DNA of 64,000 nucleotides, from assembly GCA_001972305.1 (NCBI GenBank), contig BDDD01000177.1, forward strand, positions 178,799-242,798. The letters run 5' to 3'. Shown piece by piece: positions 1 through 11,952 of the stretch. Within the stretch, counting starts at the first letter, position 1. Each line of letters opens with the position of its first letter. The DNA is from Cephalotus follicularis. Its lineage: Eukaryota; Streptophyta; Magnoliopsida; Oxalidales; Cephalotaceae. Both the position numbers and the translations under genes were made by a program. The notes beneath the pieces were generated by a model that had not been told where the DNA came from, made no database searches, and saw only the letters and a program-made list of their open reading frames with translations.

Positions 1-429
1 GGCATTATATGGATCCATATGCCCAGCTCTCTTACTAGTACGATCACAAAAAATAAAACTAACACATAGCAGATGGCATTTTCAATTATTGATGAAATAT
101 TTATAAATAAAAGTTGATTAATCGGTATATTCAAAATATCAAATTTAATGATTAGATTTATAAAATATAAAATATAACTATAAAAACTATGCTAATATAA
201 ATCATTTTTCTCGTACATATGTGGATATTGTTAACGTTAACACACACGACCCAATAATATGATTTATTGCCAAGCTCTATATGGCCTTGCCACAATATAT
301 CAGCTTGAGTTATGCATAAGACAACATTTCTCAATGTAGGATACTGTAATATAAAATTAGGGATGCTATATATTTTGAGAAATAAATTTATGATATTTAT
401 TTAAATGTATTTTAAGTAGAGTTTCTTAT
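1..429. other. AT-rich intergenic sequence
   Basis: AT-rich sequence with no convincing open reading frame, RNA gene or element boundary. It is the left flank of the solo LTR that follows; its last five bases, CTTAT at 425-429, are the target-site duplication of that LTR. Confidence 0.6.
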
Positions 430-1437
430 TGATGTGAGAAAAATTATGTTAGATCAAAAGCAACACGTGTCCTCATCCGAGAGCTGCCAGATGTCCAAGT
501 GACAAGGATTGATGAATTAAAGGCAGAGGAAGCCTGTTCACGAACAAAACAGTGACATAAGGAGGATTTTTCCTCGGCATAAGTGCCGAGGACACACCCA
601 GCGATGCCAGTACAAACATTATTCTCCTCGGATCCAGGTCCGAGGACACCATTTGAAGCAACCCAGCCGAAGACACCCTCGGCCACACAACAGGTCATCC
701 TTTCCAAGAGCATATCCGTGGAAGAAGAAGACTACACCCAAGGTGTAAGGGCCGAGGACTACCTCGGCCCAGAGGACCTACCAGACATGGAACAGGAAGC
801 ATTCACTACACAGAAACTATCAAGCTCCCCCTCGGACGAATCCAAACAACCTTCGTCCTCGGACTAATGAAGACCATGACCTCAGTTGCAGTGTTATAAT
901 CAGTACCTTCAACAGTCTTACAAGCGGAGGACCTCAACCTTATCTACGGGATAAGGAGATCAGCTTCAGCAGATTAGTTGAGATTTGTACTTATCCAAAC
1001 AAGAAGATAGAATCCTGATCAACTACAACAAAGAAAACGAGATAATTAAGGAGGTGATAAAGGAAAAAGGAGAAAAATCAGGTGGAGATATGGGAAATCC
1101 CGAGATACTCGGAATTTCCTTAGGGGACAGCCATCACATCCGACTTTCACGCTCTATCAGTTACAAAGTTCCACTATAAATACAAGTTCAACACACTGAA
1201 CAAATGTCAACAATTTTTACATTCAAGAGAGCTTAATTTCGTCTGCACTTGACTAACTTGAACGTGCGTCGGAGTGTCCCCGGGAGAACAACCTCCTGGA
1301 CTTCCACCATTTTTGTTACCTTGTGCAGGTATCCGAGATCACCTTCTTCCTCCAGGCGTCCTTTGACTAGCGTTTCTCTTAACAAATAAAAGTCCTCCAC
1401 GTAGGATACTGTTGAGAGAATGATTTCTGTATCAACA
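430..1437 (+). mobile_element. Solo LTR, gypsy Tat-type family (copy 1)
   Basis: The segment runs from TGATGTGAG to GTATCAACA and is flanked by the perfect 5 bp duplication CTTAT (425-429 and 1438-1442), which shows a single LTR left after loss of the internal region. It aligns along its length with the LTRs at 35246-36309 and 56910-57876; the last is followed by a primer-binding site and gag, which gives family and orientation. A TATAAATA box lies at 1175-1182, so transcription would start near 1205. The U3 part holds the perfect hairpin CCTCGGCA-TAAG-TGCCGAGG at 572-591 and more CCTCGG/CCGAGG half-sites. The short reading frames inside it are not genes. Confidence 0.93.
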
Positions 1438-2344
1438 CTTATGTTTATCACAAATAAAGTTATTATAACTAGTATTCTTTAGATTTTTATTCAATAATAA
1501 TATTTTCAGAACTTTCTTTTTATTTTGATAGATTTTAGTTTTTGCTTTTGTAAATTGAAAGATTACCATCATACTAAAAAAGATGTCATGTTAATCACAC
1601 GACAAGAAAGACAAGTGTCAAAATAAATCCAAATAATGCATAAAGGGCATAAAGGGAAAGTGAAGGAATGATGTATTATTGATGACACAAAATGCATGTT
1701 CATGCCGTGTGCATCTGTCAAAAGTCTCCATATAAGTGTAGTAGGCTTTGTATCAATCGTCACTGTGGTGGAGTTGGCCCCTACAATATGAGTACAAGGG
1801 ATCATTTGGTATGCGACAGTTTGCAAGAAGAAACCTCGGTGGAACTTTGGATATACTTAAGAAACAGCATGCAGATTCAGCCACAAGTTATGCTACATTC
1901 CTTCAAATACCACACTTGATGGAAGAAGTTTTCAAGTGACTATCAGTTGGGGTTGTATGTATGACCATAGCAAGTGCTGGGAAGATTATCATATAAAAGC
2001 ATAATTAAAATAAAGTTCTATGGCAGTGCAAAACTTATTGGCAGGGTATCGTACAAATCACGGCATTAATTTCATCAACAAGCAAACTTTATTTAACAAT
2101 TTAATACATCTGTACATTACATGAACTACAGCAAACGTTAAATGAAAAGCAAGCACCTAAGTAGATAAAGCTACTTTCAAAGAAAGTTGCTGTTGTTTCT
2201 CACAAGCCACAAGCAACTAATAACAACAGTAACATTCCTTCGGGTACTGATATTCACATTGCTCCTCATGCCTTGCATTTACAACCATAAACCTCTCCTA
2301 ATGGATGTAGACCATGAAAGTCCTACTTGGAGATGAAATATCTT
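1438..2344. other. Downstream flank of the AILP1-like gene
   Basis: Sequence between the solo LTR and the last exon of the minus-strand gene. The part nearest 2344 should be the 3'UTR of that gene; a minus-strand AATAAA (plus-strand TTTATT near 2089-2095) is a plausible poly(A) signal about 250 bases past the stop. A 63-codon plus-strand frame at 1748-1939 is listed separately. Confidence 0.45.
1748..1939 (+). pseudogene. Possible coding fragment of unknown identity
   Basis: A 63-codon frame whose last 45 residues have a balanced, protein-like composition (contains ARRNLGGTLDILKKQHAD), ending in a stop at 1937-1939. I do not recognise a family. There is no promoter, splice context or longer frame around it, so it may be an exon fragment left by a transposition event or simply chance. 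It lies just downstream of the AILP1-like gene on the opposite strand. Confidence 0.2.
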
Positions 2345-5300
2345 CTACTTTGTAACTGCAAAAACTGCTGGCCCTTCCACCTGAAATAGATATATTAGTA
2401 CACTAGAAAGAGAGCTTGGGGGTGGCTTTTTGTCGTATGATAGATTCTTGTGCATACTTAATAAATCACGTTACTCTACACTAAACCAATAACGTGTGAG
2501 GATGTAAGTAAAAAAATCACATTTATTAGATGAATGATAGACAAATAACTAATTAATAGTTACAGGATTATGCCTTATTAGACTGATGCACAGTCGCGTA
2601 GTGCATTAAATACACCTACGAATTTTTCTATATAAACCGTAGATTATCTATCACACCAAATTAACAGTAAGGACGGGCCCCAAAATTGTTTTCATTGCAT
2701 AATTTGTCTTGTGTCTATAAATTTATAGGGTCGGGAATGGAGGGATGGATGGGCACAATATTGAGGTAAACAGTGAATCCGGAAATGGCTTCTGTTCTGT
2801 TATGTAAGATATTGTTCAATGACTTTTTAGTGACAAGGTGAGTTGACTGTAAGAGAAGATTCAAGGAGTCTCACCTACCATTCTCACAGTACAAGAAAAT
2901 AGGTGTTATGTTACCAAAAAATTCCAGAAATTCTTCGAACTTATTTGGTGTTCTTTGAATTCTTTCCAATAAAAACATCGGTTAACCATATCTATGTCTC
3001 ACTATGCATAACTTCAATGATAGATCTTTTAGCATCTAACCGAGGAATATTTACCTCAACAAACAGCACAGATACTCTTTTTTTCTACTACTATATAGTT
3101 CCATTATTGGAGCAAATAAGTGAGTTTGGATGTGGGGTATCATTATGATTGTGATTCTACAGTATGCTAATTTATTGTTATGAAAGAGACCAAACCCCAC
3201 TTGCACATCTACCCAAGTCCAAGAAAGAGGCTGAGAGGTATCTATAATTCTAAACAGTACAATATTAAATAGTCGCTTTCTCCGTTTTGAAGAATTAGTC
3301 ACCGAGAATATTATATTTTTTTTCCAATTCTTATCCATAAGCACCAAACAGATACTTCAATCAAATATGACACTGACCTATAGTTGAATTATCAATAAAA
3401 GTATGGGGAGGTATATTTAGATAAAAATGTTGAGGATAATGTTTGTTAAGTTAAGTCCACAAATATAGTCGCACCCATAACTTGGTTGTGTAAATTCATG
3501 TACGAGTCGCCCATCATATTTACCATAAATGTAGCGCCCCAGATCTCTTCTTCTTTAGCAGGAACAGCGGTGATCTTATTCTTAGGATTCTCAAAGCTTC
3601 TCAGCTCTCCAACAGCCGTGGAGAAGAAACACCCTAGAAAATCCAGAGACACCATAGTCAACAAACAAAAGTAATTAGATTGAAATAAGCAGTTTCTTCT
3701 AATTTTTATTCTTGTCATAAATTATTTCGATATCACGGGCAATTGTATAGCATCAACAAGTAGGAGATACAAAATGAGATGACTATAAATATTTTGTTAA
3801 TTTTTTTAACAAAGGAATTAGTCTATTCTAGAGCTCAATCATTTCGTAAATACGTCTTACACCTAAAGTTCGATATATAAAAAAAAAAAAAGTGGGGAAA
3901 ATTTGAACTTGGACCTCATCATTAAGGATTCCAAATTTTAACAACTAAACCACCCCTTGTGGTTTCCCTACATTTTAGTATTATTATTAACGTCAACTAC
4001 TGTGTACCCAGCATTGCACTACTCTCTGATTTATATCCAAGAGGTTAACGTTTCAAACCCGCCTTCCCCCACCATGAAATTAAAAAAAGTAGTATTAGTA
4101 AGTTAATCCAAGCAAAATTATTATTTACATATATGCGATTTCTTTAGCTAGCTCACCTTGAGGAAAAGAAGCGAGTGATTTGCCACATGCACCTTTAAGC
4201 AATTCAATATCATCAGCAAAGGCTACATATCCATCAGCAGTGATCCCCCAATAAAGAGGAACCTTTCCAAATTGATCCTGTCACAACCATACCAATCCAA
4301 TTGATATCATACACCAACCAAAGCAACTAGCTTTACCAAGGCATTTGGTAGTGGGTGAAAATAACTTACAGAAGCCACAAACAAGGTGGAGGTGGACTTG
4401 TCATAAACAATGAAAGCAAAATTTCCACTGAGGTGGCCAACAACATGGTTGGGAGGGTAGGGTGCTCGATCGCGAAGAGCCTTGTAAGCCTCAATGACCA
4501 AGATCACCTCATTTGCAGACTTAGCTAGTCCATACTGCTGCCTCAGGCTTCCCAGATTGTCCAGCCCCCCCTCAAACAAGCAGAAGATCTCATCCTTAAC
4601 AGCAAATGATCTACCATTTCCAGAATCCGAGGATTGAAAAGAAAAGGTAACAAAATGTTAGGGGGCTTGGCTGTTTTATGTTTCATTGAATGAAATTGAA
4701 TGGAATTAGGTACTAAACAATAAACATACTGCATTTTCGAAAAAATTTTTGGATGGGCCTCGCGTCCACCACCGTGCATATATTCTACCTCTCTAAAAAA
4801 AATTATTATTTTATTTTAAAAAATAGATAAAATGTGTTTATAATGCATCGTCCAAAAATTCCTTTTTTTTTTTTTAACAACGGGGTTAAGACTTAAGAAG
4901 CAGTAAAAATCCCAAGTGACAATAGCAAAAGACAAACTCAATAATTAGTCATACCAATTAACTGAAGATATAGCACCGCCCACATTAAATATCATTATTA
5001 CATTGCATCTAGCACAATACCGTCCCATCTCACTTACGAAGATATAGTTCAATGGTTCAATTTAATTTTGGTAAGATAATAAGACACAAATGTCTGAGTA
5101 ATGCTACTATTCGGACCTCGAATGGATAATAAGTTCACATAGCCCATCACCCATACATAAGTTTATATAGCACATCACCCATCCATCAACATCCCTTGTA
5201 ATAGACTGCTGGACCATCTTGGGAGATGGGTCCATCTGCAATCGTAGTTGCCTAATCCTAAACCTTATCCAGTTATCCTTATTTTGTTCCCATCCCTGAT

Positions 5301-7267
5301 GAACCACATCCAAGGGAGAAAGTTGATTAAAAGTCCACAAAGCTAGATAAAGGAAGAAAAAATAGATGATGGTATTACTTTACGTATAAAAAGAGGTAAA
5401 TTAAAAGATGCAACTGCCAAAGACCAAAATAGCCATCATATCACACCCCACTGTATCATATTCCTAGTTAAGAACAAGTGGATTAAAACCCATTATCCCT
5501 ACAAAAATAATAATCATAAGCAATTATTAAAACACTATCGTGGAACCACAAATTTATTTTATGTTCATTTTCTATTATTATACCAATTATCCAAACAAAA
5601 ATAATAATCACAACAAATTATTAAACACTATTGAGCCACAAAATTATTTTATGTTCCATTTTTTATTATTATATCACGTTATGTGACCAACAACACTTAT
5701 TAATATATAAAAAATATATATGAAAATTAAGTACACTGTACTGACTGTAGCACCATAAAAAAAAAATCTTACTCTGATGAAGAAAAATTGAAACTTTTGA
5801 AAAACCAAGGGCAAATTGATTTCATTATGTGAGAATAACATATAATAATTTGCCCTTGTTAACTTCTTAACAAAACGTTAGTCAGTTGCGCTGATGAAAT
5901 AATAAAAACTAAAAGAGTTTATGGTACCAGTATATGATATTTTGTTATTTTTTAAAATAATAAAAACTATTGTTATTATTGATTGTTTATATACACAGAT
6001 TATCTTTATTCATAAATCTCTGCATCTGACCCTAAAATTTGCAGATGAAATAAGTGTGAATCATTCGTTTCAAGAAAAATAATTAGTACGTTAAATATAC
6101 TATGTAATTTTGTTCACTAGTCCAATCTATATAAACACATAAACATTATTTAAGCATTCATCTGTTAGTTTTCAGTCAATTGCGAAGGAATGTACAATGA
6201 TCCCACATAGCGCCAAAATCCACTTGGCTGATATCACGAAAATATGCATGTATGTGTCAAATCATGCCCTCGAATCATACAAGAAATTATTTTTAAATTT
6301 ATTAAATATTTTCATCTACAGTATATATGATAAAAATATCTATTTGCGTTTTCTTTTTATAATTCCGGTTCCTGCTCTAACAGCAGCCATTAAAATTAAT
6401 CTTTTTATATTTGTAATTAAATAAAAATAATTATATAAACACTAACTTAATCTTAAAAAAAATTTAGAACAGAATATAATTAAATATTATTATCATATTT
6501 TTAAAAAATTATATAATTAATGTTTGAAAAGACATAAAAAATAATCAACCATATTTAATTATATGAAAAAAAATCTGTTTACGTTTCATTCTCGCCGGTC
6601 ACGGTATCGAGATTCGAGTGTGCCAAATAAAAAAAAGTGCATTCAATGAATTATAGTTTATTTATTAAAAGGTTACAAGTAATTAACCATATAACTACTC
6701 TTGATTACTACTTATATAGAAATTAAGTAATAGATCAAGACACGTGTTCAAATCATTCTATAAAATTTAAGCCAGTCACGTGCAGATCTACAATAATAAT
6801 TTGTTTAAAAATAAAATAAAATTAAAATATGCGATTGGCATTCATGTAAATTAAACTATCCAAAAAAAACAAAGAAAATATAGGTCCGTTTTTGTTATTC
6901 ATCCACGTAAGATAATAGTGACAGATCGACCACCAACTCCATCAAACCTTCCCAACCGTCTGATGATCATCAAACAGTCAAAACACGATCAAAACAAAAT
7001 CAATTTATAAAAAAACCAGAAAAATTGACTTCAAAATCCTACTTTAACGGTAGCATTTTTTTACCTTGGCTGCAAAGGAGACTCGCTGTGGTGAGTGTAA
7101 GCCAACTGGACATTATCTCCGATCTGTATGGACACAGCAGAGGGTTTGGTGTCGACGAAACGGTTGAGGAGCGCCGCCGATGTTGTCTTCGGCGATGGAG
7201 TTCGGCTGCCGGCGGCAACCAGCTCGTCCGGAGGCGAAACGATCGCACTGCTAAACACACCTAACAT
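2345..7267 (-). CDS. AILP1: Aluminium/auxin-induced protein with YGL and LRDR motifs (TSJT1-like)
   Basis: Five coding exons on the minus strand: 7065-7267, 4370-4610, 4157-4277, 3524-3633 and 2345-2380. All junctions are GT-AG with consistent phase, giving about 236 residues, the usual length for this plant family. The start is the ATG at 7267, which gives the family's N-terminus MLGVFS. The signature YGL lies at about residues 94-96 and LRDR at 113-116; the C-terminus ends VEGPAVFAVTK. The fold is a class II glutamine-amidotransferase-like domain, but residue 2 is Leu, so the N-terminal Cys nucleophile is absent and amidotransferase activity is unlikely, as in relatives. Homologues respond to auxin, sugar starvation, aluminium or dormancy; the biochemical role is unknown. 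Intron 1 is long (2,454 bp) and holds a 92 bp tandem duplication. No stop or frameshift is seen, so the gene is probably functional. The boundaries are read by hand from family knowledge. Confidence 0.9.
5491..5675. repeat. 92 bp tandem duplication in intron 1
   Basis: Two similar AT-rich units, about 5491-5583 and 5584-5675. Each contains AATTATCC/CATTATCC, AAAAATAATAATCA, a run ending ACACTAT, and TTTATGTTC. They differ by a few substitutions and small indels, so the duplication is not very recent. It lies in the first intron of the AILP1-like gene. Confidence 0.75.
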
Positions 7268-7378
7268 GCTGACTAGTAACTTTCTCGCGCTAGAAAATTA
7301 TCACTCCTGCTGGAAAGTTGATGATGAAGATGCTTGATATATAGGACAGAAGGATTGTTAACCGGGAAGGTGAGGATT

Positions 7379-7387
7379 CTATTTATA
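7379..7387 (-). promoter_or_regulatory. TATA box of the AILP1-like gene
   Basis: The minus strand reads TATAAATAG here, about 112 bases upstream of the ATG at 7267. This predicts a transcription start near 7350 and a 5'UTR of about 80 bases. It is the only good TATA box close upstream of the gene. Confidence 0.7.
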
Positions 7388-7460
7388 GGGAAAATAGGCG
7401 AGTGTAGAATTGTCATTTTAGCGTATTTTTTATTTATTTTTTGTTTTGCGTTTATGATGG

Positions 7461-7466
7461 CACGTG
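7461..7466. promoter_or_regulatory. G-box (CACGTG) upstream of the AILP1-like gene
   Basis: A palindromic CACGTG followed by GG lies about 75 bases upstream of the TATA box. In plant promoters this core is bound by bZIP and bHLH factors and acts in ABA, light or sugar responses. Its position suits a proximal promoter element; its function here is inferred. Confidence 0.5.
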
Positions 7467-8479
7467 GGAGATGGGATCCACTGGTGGGCGGTGCTTCTTA
7501 AACATTATTCGTGCAGTAGATTCTTCTGGGTAATTATTTATGTGATTATAAATTAAGTAATTAATATATAGTTATATAATTATAATTAAGAGTAAAATAC
7601 AAAAAAAACTTCTTGAGATTTAGACTCGATAATACTTAATTCTTGTTTTTTTAAATATTATATATACCCTTTTAATTTATAATTTATGCTTATAATAAAT
7701 GAGTTTAATCATTAAATAGACACAAACATGTGGGGGGTTAATCGTTACACGGACTCAAATCTGAGGTGTAACGTCCCAAAATCCAATGATCAACCCTCAA
7801 GGTTTGATGCGCTACAACAGTACTAATCATTATAACAATTCAGCGAAATAATTAAAAGCATTTAACAATAAGATAATGCATGCGGAATAAATCCAATAAA
7901 TATCACTTGTGTGGATAAAACTCATACATACCATATTGTTCACAAACATGCTCTACCACAAGCCGGCAGGTCATCAAACAATATACAATTTCATCGCTAT
8001 ACTCTTGGGTTGTCGAACTGCAATAGGAAGGGGGAGACTCACCCGAGACTTCAATCTTCGGTTTGCAACAAAGCTCCACATGTACCTGACCCATTACATT
8101 ACAATGCAATGGGTCAGCGACCACTGGTCGTGTAGGAACTACTACCATGCTTTTATAAAATGCAGATGCAGCAAACATATGCAATGCAAATGAGAGATGC
8201 AATAACAGTACAACCCATACAGTCCATTCATTCCATAACAGTCATTCACAATCATTAACAGTCACTGGCAGTCATTATAAATCCTTCCTCAGCATCCCCT
8301 ACTTAAGGAGGAGCGGTAACGCACTCCAGGCGTCAAGGAAGAGAATCCGGGAATAGACATTACATTTTAGGCAGACCAGTTCCTCGGGTTTCTCGGTTTT
8401 AGGAAGAGCAATATACGTGCTCTAGGCGTTATAGGCAGAGGAGAGGAACATAGACTTTCACTATTACACTATACAATAA

Positions 8480-8665
8480 CACTCATTCAGTCAGCGCGGC
8501 TCAACTCGGTCGGTGATCCATTGGCTCATCTCAGTCGGTGATCCACTCGGCTATCTCGGTGACCCACCTGGTTCAGCTCAATTTGGTGACCCATTAGGTC
8601 ATCTCGGAAATAGCCTTACTGGCTCATCTCGGTGGTGATCCCCGTAGGGCTCATCTCGGTGGTGA
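8480..8665. repeat. Subrepeats within the long LTR (about 30 bp unit)
   Basis: A series of imperfect units built on GGCTCATCTCGGT and GGTGATCC, repeated about six times. The related LTR at 30411-33197 has a comparable series (32437-32660) in the opposite orientation, with GGTGAGCCC and GGTGAATC units, so the array is a feature of this LTR family. Confidence 0.7.
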
Positions 8666-8871
8666 TCCAGTACATTACATTACACTACATTATCTTAACA
8701 CTACATTTCTATTTCAGAGTGAGGTCTGCCTTCATTAACCACATTCATTTATCTTTCACAACTACATTCTATTTATCCATTTACACTGGCATTCTATTTA
8801 TTCACTTAGCTTGTATGTTTAGGACACGTGTTGTGGCGTGCACTGCGCATAAGCATGCACAAGGCGCACGT

Positions 8872-9533
8872 TAGAGTTGCAAGTGGACCGGTTCGAACCA
8901 TGAAACCGGTTTGAACTGGCCCGTGTGATCCTTGAACCGGTCCGGACCGTGTGCCACGTGACAGACCCGTGGTTAAACCGGCCCTTGAGAGCGGTCCGGG
9001 CCGGTTCAGAGTGTTCATAACCGTTGAACCGGATCGAACCGGACAGTGAACCGGAGATAGACGTCAACGCCTATGGTACACGTCAACGCCAAAGACAGCC
9101 ACACATAAAAGGATTCTCAAATTGAAATGGACATTAACGCACAAGGCAAATGAAGTCAACTCAAATGACATTAGCGTCAACGTCATACATACGCGTCAAC
9201 GTGAATAAAACAAAAATCGAACAGAAGCTTATGATGTCAACGCAAAGAACCAAATGTGTCAACGCAAAGAACCAAATGTGTCAACGCATAAGGAGATAGA
9301 CGTCAACGCCTATCATACACGTCAACGCCAATATGAACTGAACCGGTCCGAACCGGCCCGCCTCGCTTACAGTTAAGGTTCACGGGCCTGTTCGGTTCTC
9401 ACTTTTTAGCTCCATGAACAGGTCCGGCCCGGACCGTGAGAAAAGCGGGCCGGTTCACGAACCGAACCGCCTTTCACCGGTCCCGAACGGTCCGGGCCGC
9501 GGTTCAGCCCGGCCCGGACCACTTGCAACTCTA
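8872..9533 (+). mobile_element. hAT-type MITE with CCGG-rich arms (copy 1)
   Basis: 662 bp element with terminal inverted repeats TAGAGTTGCAAGTGG and CCACTTGCAACTCTA and a perfect 8 bp duplication GCGCACGT (8864-8871 and 9534-9541), the hallmark of hAT transposition. It has no transposase. The outer parts (about 8885-9055 and 9345-9520) are dense in CCGG, GGTTCGAACC and GGTCCGGACC palindromic motifs; the centre (9061-9330) has nine GTCAACG motifs. It is nested in the solo LTR at 7767-11250. The copy at 37503-38035 is homologous over its length and inverted. Confidence 0.92.
9061..9330. repeat. Central GTCAACG repeat cluster of the hAT MITE
   Basis: Nine GTCAACG motifs at irregular 19-95 bp spacing, several within ACGTCAACGCC. 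Two adjacent 21 bp units around 9240-9285, each with CAAAGAACCAAATGTG, are near-identical. Read on the other strand each motif is CGTTGAC, and most contain TGACG, the core bound by TGA-type bZIP factors. Whether they act as regulatory or transposase-binding sites is unknown. Confidence 0.7.
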
Positions 9534-11366
9534 GCGCACGTCGGATGTATGCATGGCGCATGCAGGGTAATGACACATTACTTGAGCGCATGCTGGGCAT
9601 GCAAGGGACGCATGCAAGCTTTGTACTATTGCCTGCTCGGGAGGCTCGCAGGACAGAGGACGGCGCCTTACGTTGCATGCTCCTTGGACACATGCAGGCA
9701 ACGAAGGATGCACTAGTCGACGCAGGTTAAGGTGCATGGCATGGTCCTCGGCACCTCGAACGCCTTACAGAGGACAGTGGTGGGGCGCCTACGTTGTAAG
9801 CTGAGGACGCATGCATGAACAATGGTTGCATGGCACATTGTGGCATCCTCGGGCATTCGCCAGTGGAGATCTTGGCCGTGACGTTCACACGAGACACATG
9901 CTCAGGATGCATGTCATGGTGCGCATGACCTTAGGGAGCTCAGGCATTGCATTTTCTGCACCTCGGCACACCACCTTGGCGCATGCATGGCACACCTCGG
10001 ACATATGCCAGTGGAGGCCATGGTTGGCACCTCGGGCGCTTACCAGTGGAGGGCCATGGTTGGCACCTCTGGCGCATGACAGTGGCACCTCGACGTGGAT
10101 GCTCGACACCTTGGCATGGTCGGCGCCATTTCAGAGGAGAGCTTGGCACTTCTGCCATGGACGCTCAGCACCTTTGCCATGGCTGCTCGGCTCCTCTGTC
10201 ATGGATGCTCGGGCGTTATGTGTTTGCATGCTGGGACGCATGCGCGGCATACACATGTTGCATGCCTACGACGAGGGGAGCTCGGGCATTCAATGGGGAG
10301 CTCAGGCGCCAGCTCGGCACTGTTGCGCACACACACTGGACACATGCCTTGAAGCATGGTACGAGGCTTTGGTGAACTCGGCCACGTGCGGCGTGCTCGG
10401 ATCGTTGGCAAGTATGCTTGGATGCATGTCCTCATGCCCAGGCGTATACTTGCAAGATAACGCCTTGCATGGGTGAGCTCGGCGCACACGCTGTGGCTTT
10501 GCCCAGTGCATGGTGAGCAGGTAAAGGAGGCACACCATTGGTGAATAACGACGCCTAACACATACCCATCATCGTACACATAACATTTATCTAGCATTAG
10601 CCTAAACATTCATCATTTACATTTATAACAATACACAGTGAAAATGAAAGCAGTGAGTAGGAAGTAGATCCTACCTCAAATCTGACGAGCTTGCTGTTCA
10701 ACTCCTCAATTGCTCCTTGCCTTACTCTAGACTCCTTCCTCCACTAGTTCTCCCTTTGTTCTCTGGGTTGTCTTTTTCCTTCCCTCTTCCAAAGATGGGA
10801 ATAAGGAGTATTAAATAAGCATTAGGAGAGGGGGCAAGAATTCTCCAGACACTGCCCCTCCTTTGTCTCTTTCTCTCTATTTTTCCAACAGTCCATCTCC
10901 ATAATCTCCCTTTCCTTTATATAACTAACCAGTGGAATTCTCTAGAATTTCCTGGACATTTCTACAATTTCTTTCACAATTGGGCTGGTATGGAAATGAT
11001 GATCGGCCCAGCTCCTTTCCTCTTCCTTTATATTCCATATAGCCCAATATTCATTTTCTCCATTATATAATTGGGCCCAACAGCAATTCATAATACTCTT
11101 AAAGCTCAAACACTATTTATTTATTCATTAACTCAATTCCAGCCCAACACAATATTAATACCAATTATGCCCAATTTCTCCTTTAAACAATTCGGCCCAA
11201 CATTCGACCCAATCCAATAGTCAGTCTTTCATAAAATTCTGGGTGTTACATGAGGAGGTTAATGTTTAAATGGACTCAAACATGATGGGGGGTTTTTGTA
11301 ATATTTTAAAATATAGTGGACACAGTGTTAATGAGTTTAAACCTAAATGGGTTTTTTGTATTTTGC

Positions 11367-11952
11367 CATATAATTAATAATCTTTTTTATATAGTTATAT
11401 ACACATTTATAATCTTTAATATGTTATTTATTACTATTATTTACTGTATAATATTAGTAAAAAAATTGATAAAAATATTACTAAAAAAGAACTTTTTATA
11501 TTTTTTTGATGACACAATAATAGTAGATATTCTCACTCTCAAAACTTCACTAGAGATCGAACTTTATTCTTCCTAATGATTAAACATTAGGGTGTCATTG
11601 AAGACAAAAAAAAATACATTTTATATTAAATGTATGTTTAGTTGGGGCTATCTTTCAATACTGTTACCAATGTGATTCCCACGTCAGATATGCTCGAGTT
11701 TGGTTGGGATGTTATCTTTCAACATTCCTAAAAATGTGATTATCATGTCCAAGTTTGGTTCACAGTTTGGAGAAAATATCTGTGTATATGATTTTTATAT
11801 AGCCTAAACATTCCCATGAATCATTGAATGTTATTCCACCTAAAATTGAGGAGAATCATATTCCTAATGAATGAGACGTCTGTGAATGTGATTTCATTTT
11901 CGCTCAAATGAAAACCTGAATCAAAAGTATCATAAAAGCATGGTTTTATAAT
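11367..11952. other. Intergenic, with a weak ~60 bp duplication
   Basis: AT-rich sequence without a gene. Around 11637-11757 two imperfect units begin GTTTAGTTGGG and GTTTGGTTGGG, each followed by ATCTTTCAA and AATGTGATT, which suggests a short tandem duplication or a degraded MITE. Nothing else is supported. Confidence 0.4.

Larger units (their letters stand above)
7767..11250 (-). mobile_element. 3.5 kb solo LTR, probably chromoviral gypsy
   Basis: The segment runs from TGTAACGTCCC to GGGTGTTACA and is flanked by the perfect 5 bp duplication TGAGG (7762-7766 and 11251-11255), so it is one LTR without an internal region. The ends (TGTAACACCC and GGGACGTTACA when read on the minus strand) and the large size resemble Tekay/Del-type LTRs; the lineage is inferred. 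Read on the minus strand, a TATATAA box near 10915-10922 lies in the U3 part. The middle holds GC-rich minisatellite-like subrepeats (about 8480-8665 and 9840-10330) and a nested hAT MITE (8872-9533). The overlapping long reading frames at 9811-10609 come from this low-complexity GC-rich sequence and are not genes. Confidence 0.88.
7590..11366. repeat. Older foldback MITE split by the 3.5 kb solo LTR
   Basis: Left arm about 7590-7766 and right arm about 11256-11366 (11251-11255 is the duplicated target). The left end reads AGTAAAATACAAAAAA and the right end reads TTTTTTGTATTTTGCC, so the termini are inverted repeats; the arms also share pieces such as GGACTCAAA. Removing the LTR and one TGAGG copy leaves a foldback element of about 290 bp. 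I could not fix an exact duplication for the MITE itself. This gives relative age: MITE first, LTR element later. Confidence 0.45.

Noticed and set aside
5107-5340. 77-codon minus-strand frame as an extra exon
   Set aside because: It lies in intron 1 of the AILP1-like gene; exons 1 and 2 join in frame and give the family sequence without it.
9811-10609. Long overlapping frames (up to 221 codons) on both strands
   Set aside because: They lie inside the solo LTR in GC-rich minisatellite-like sequence, occur in several frames at once and have no family features.
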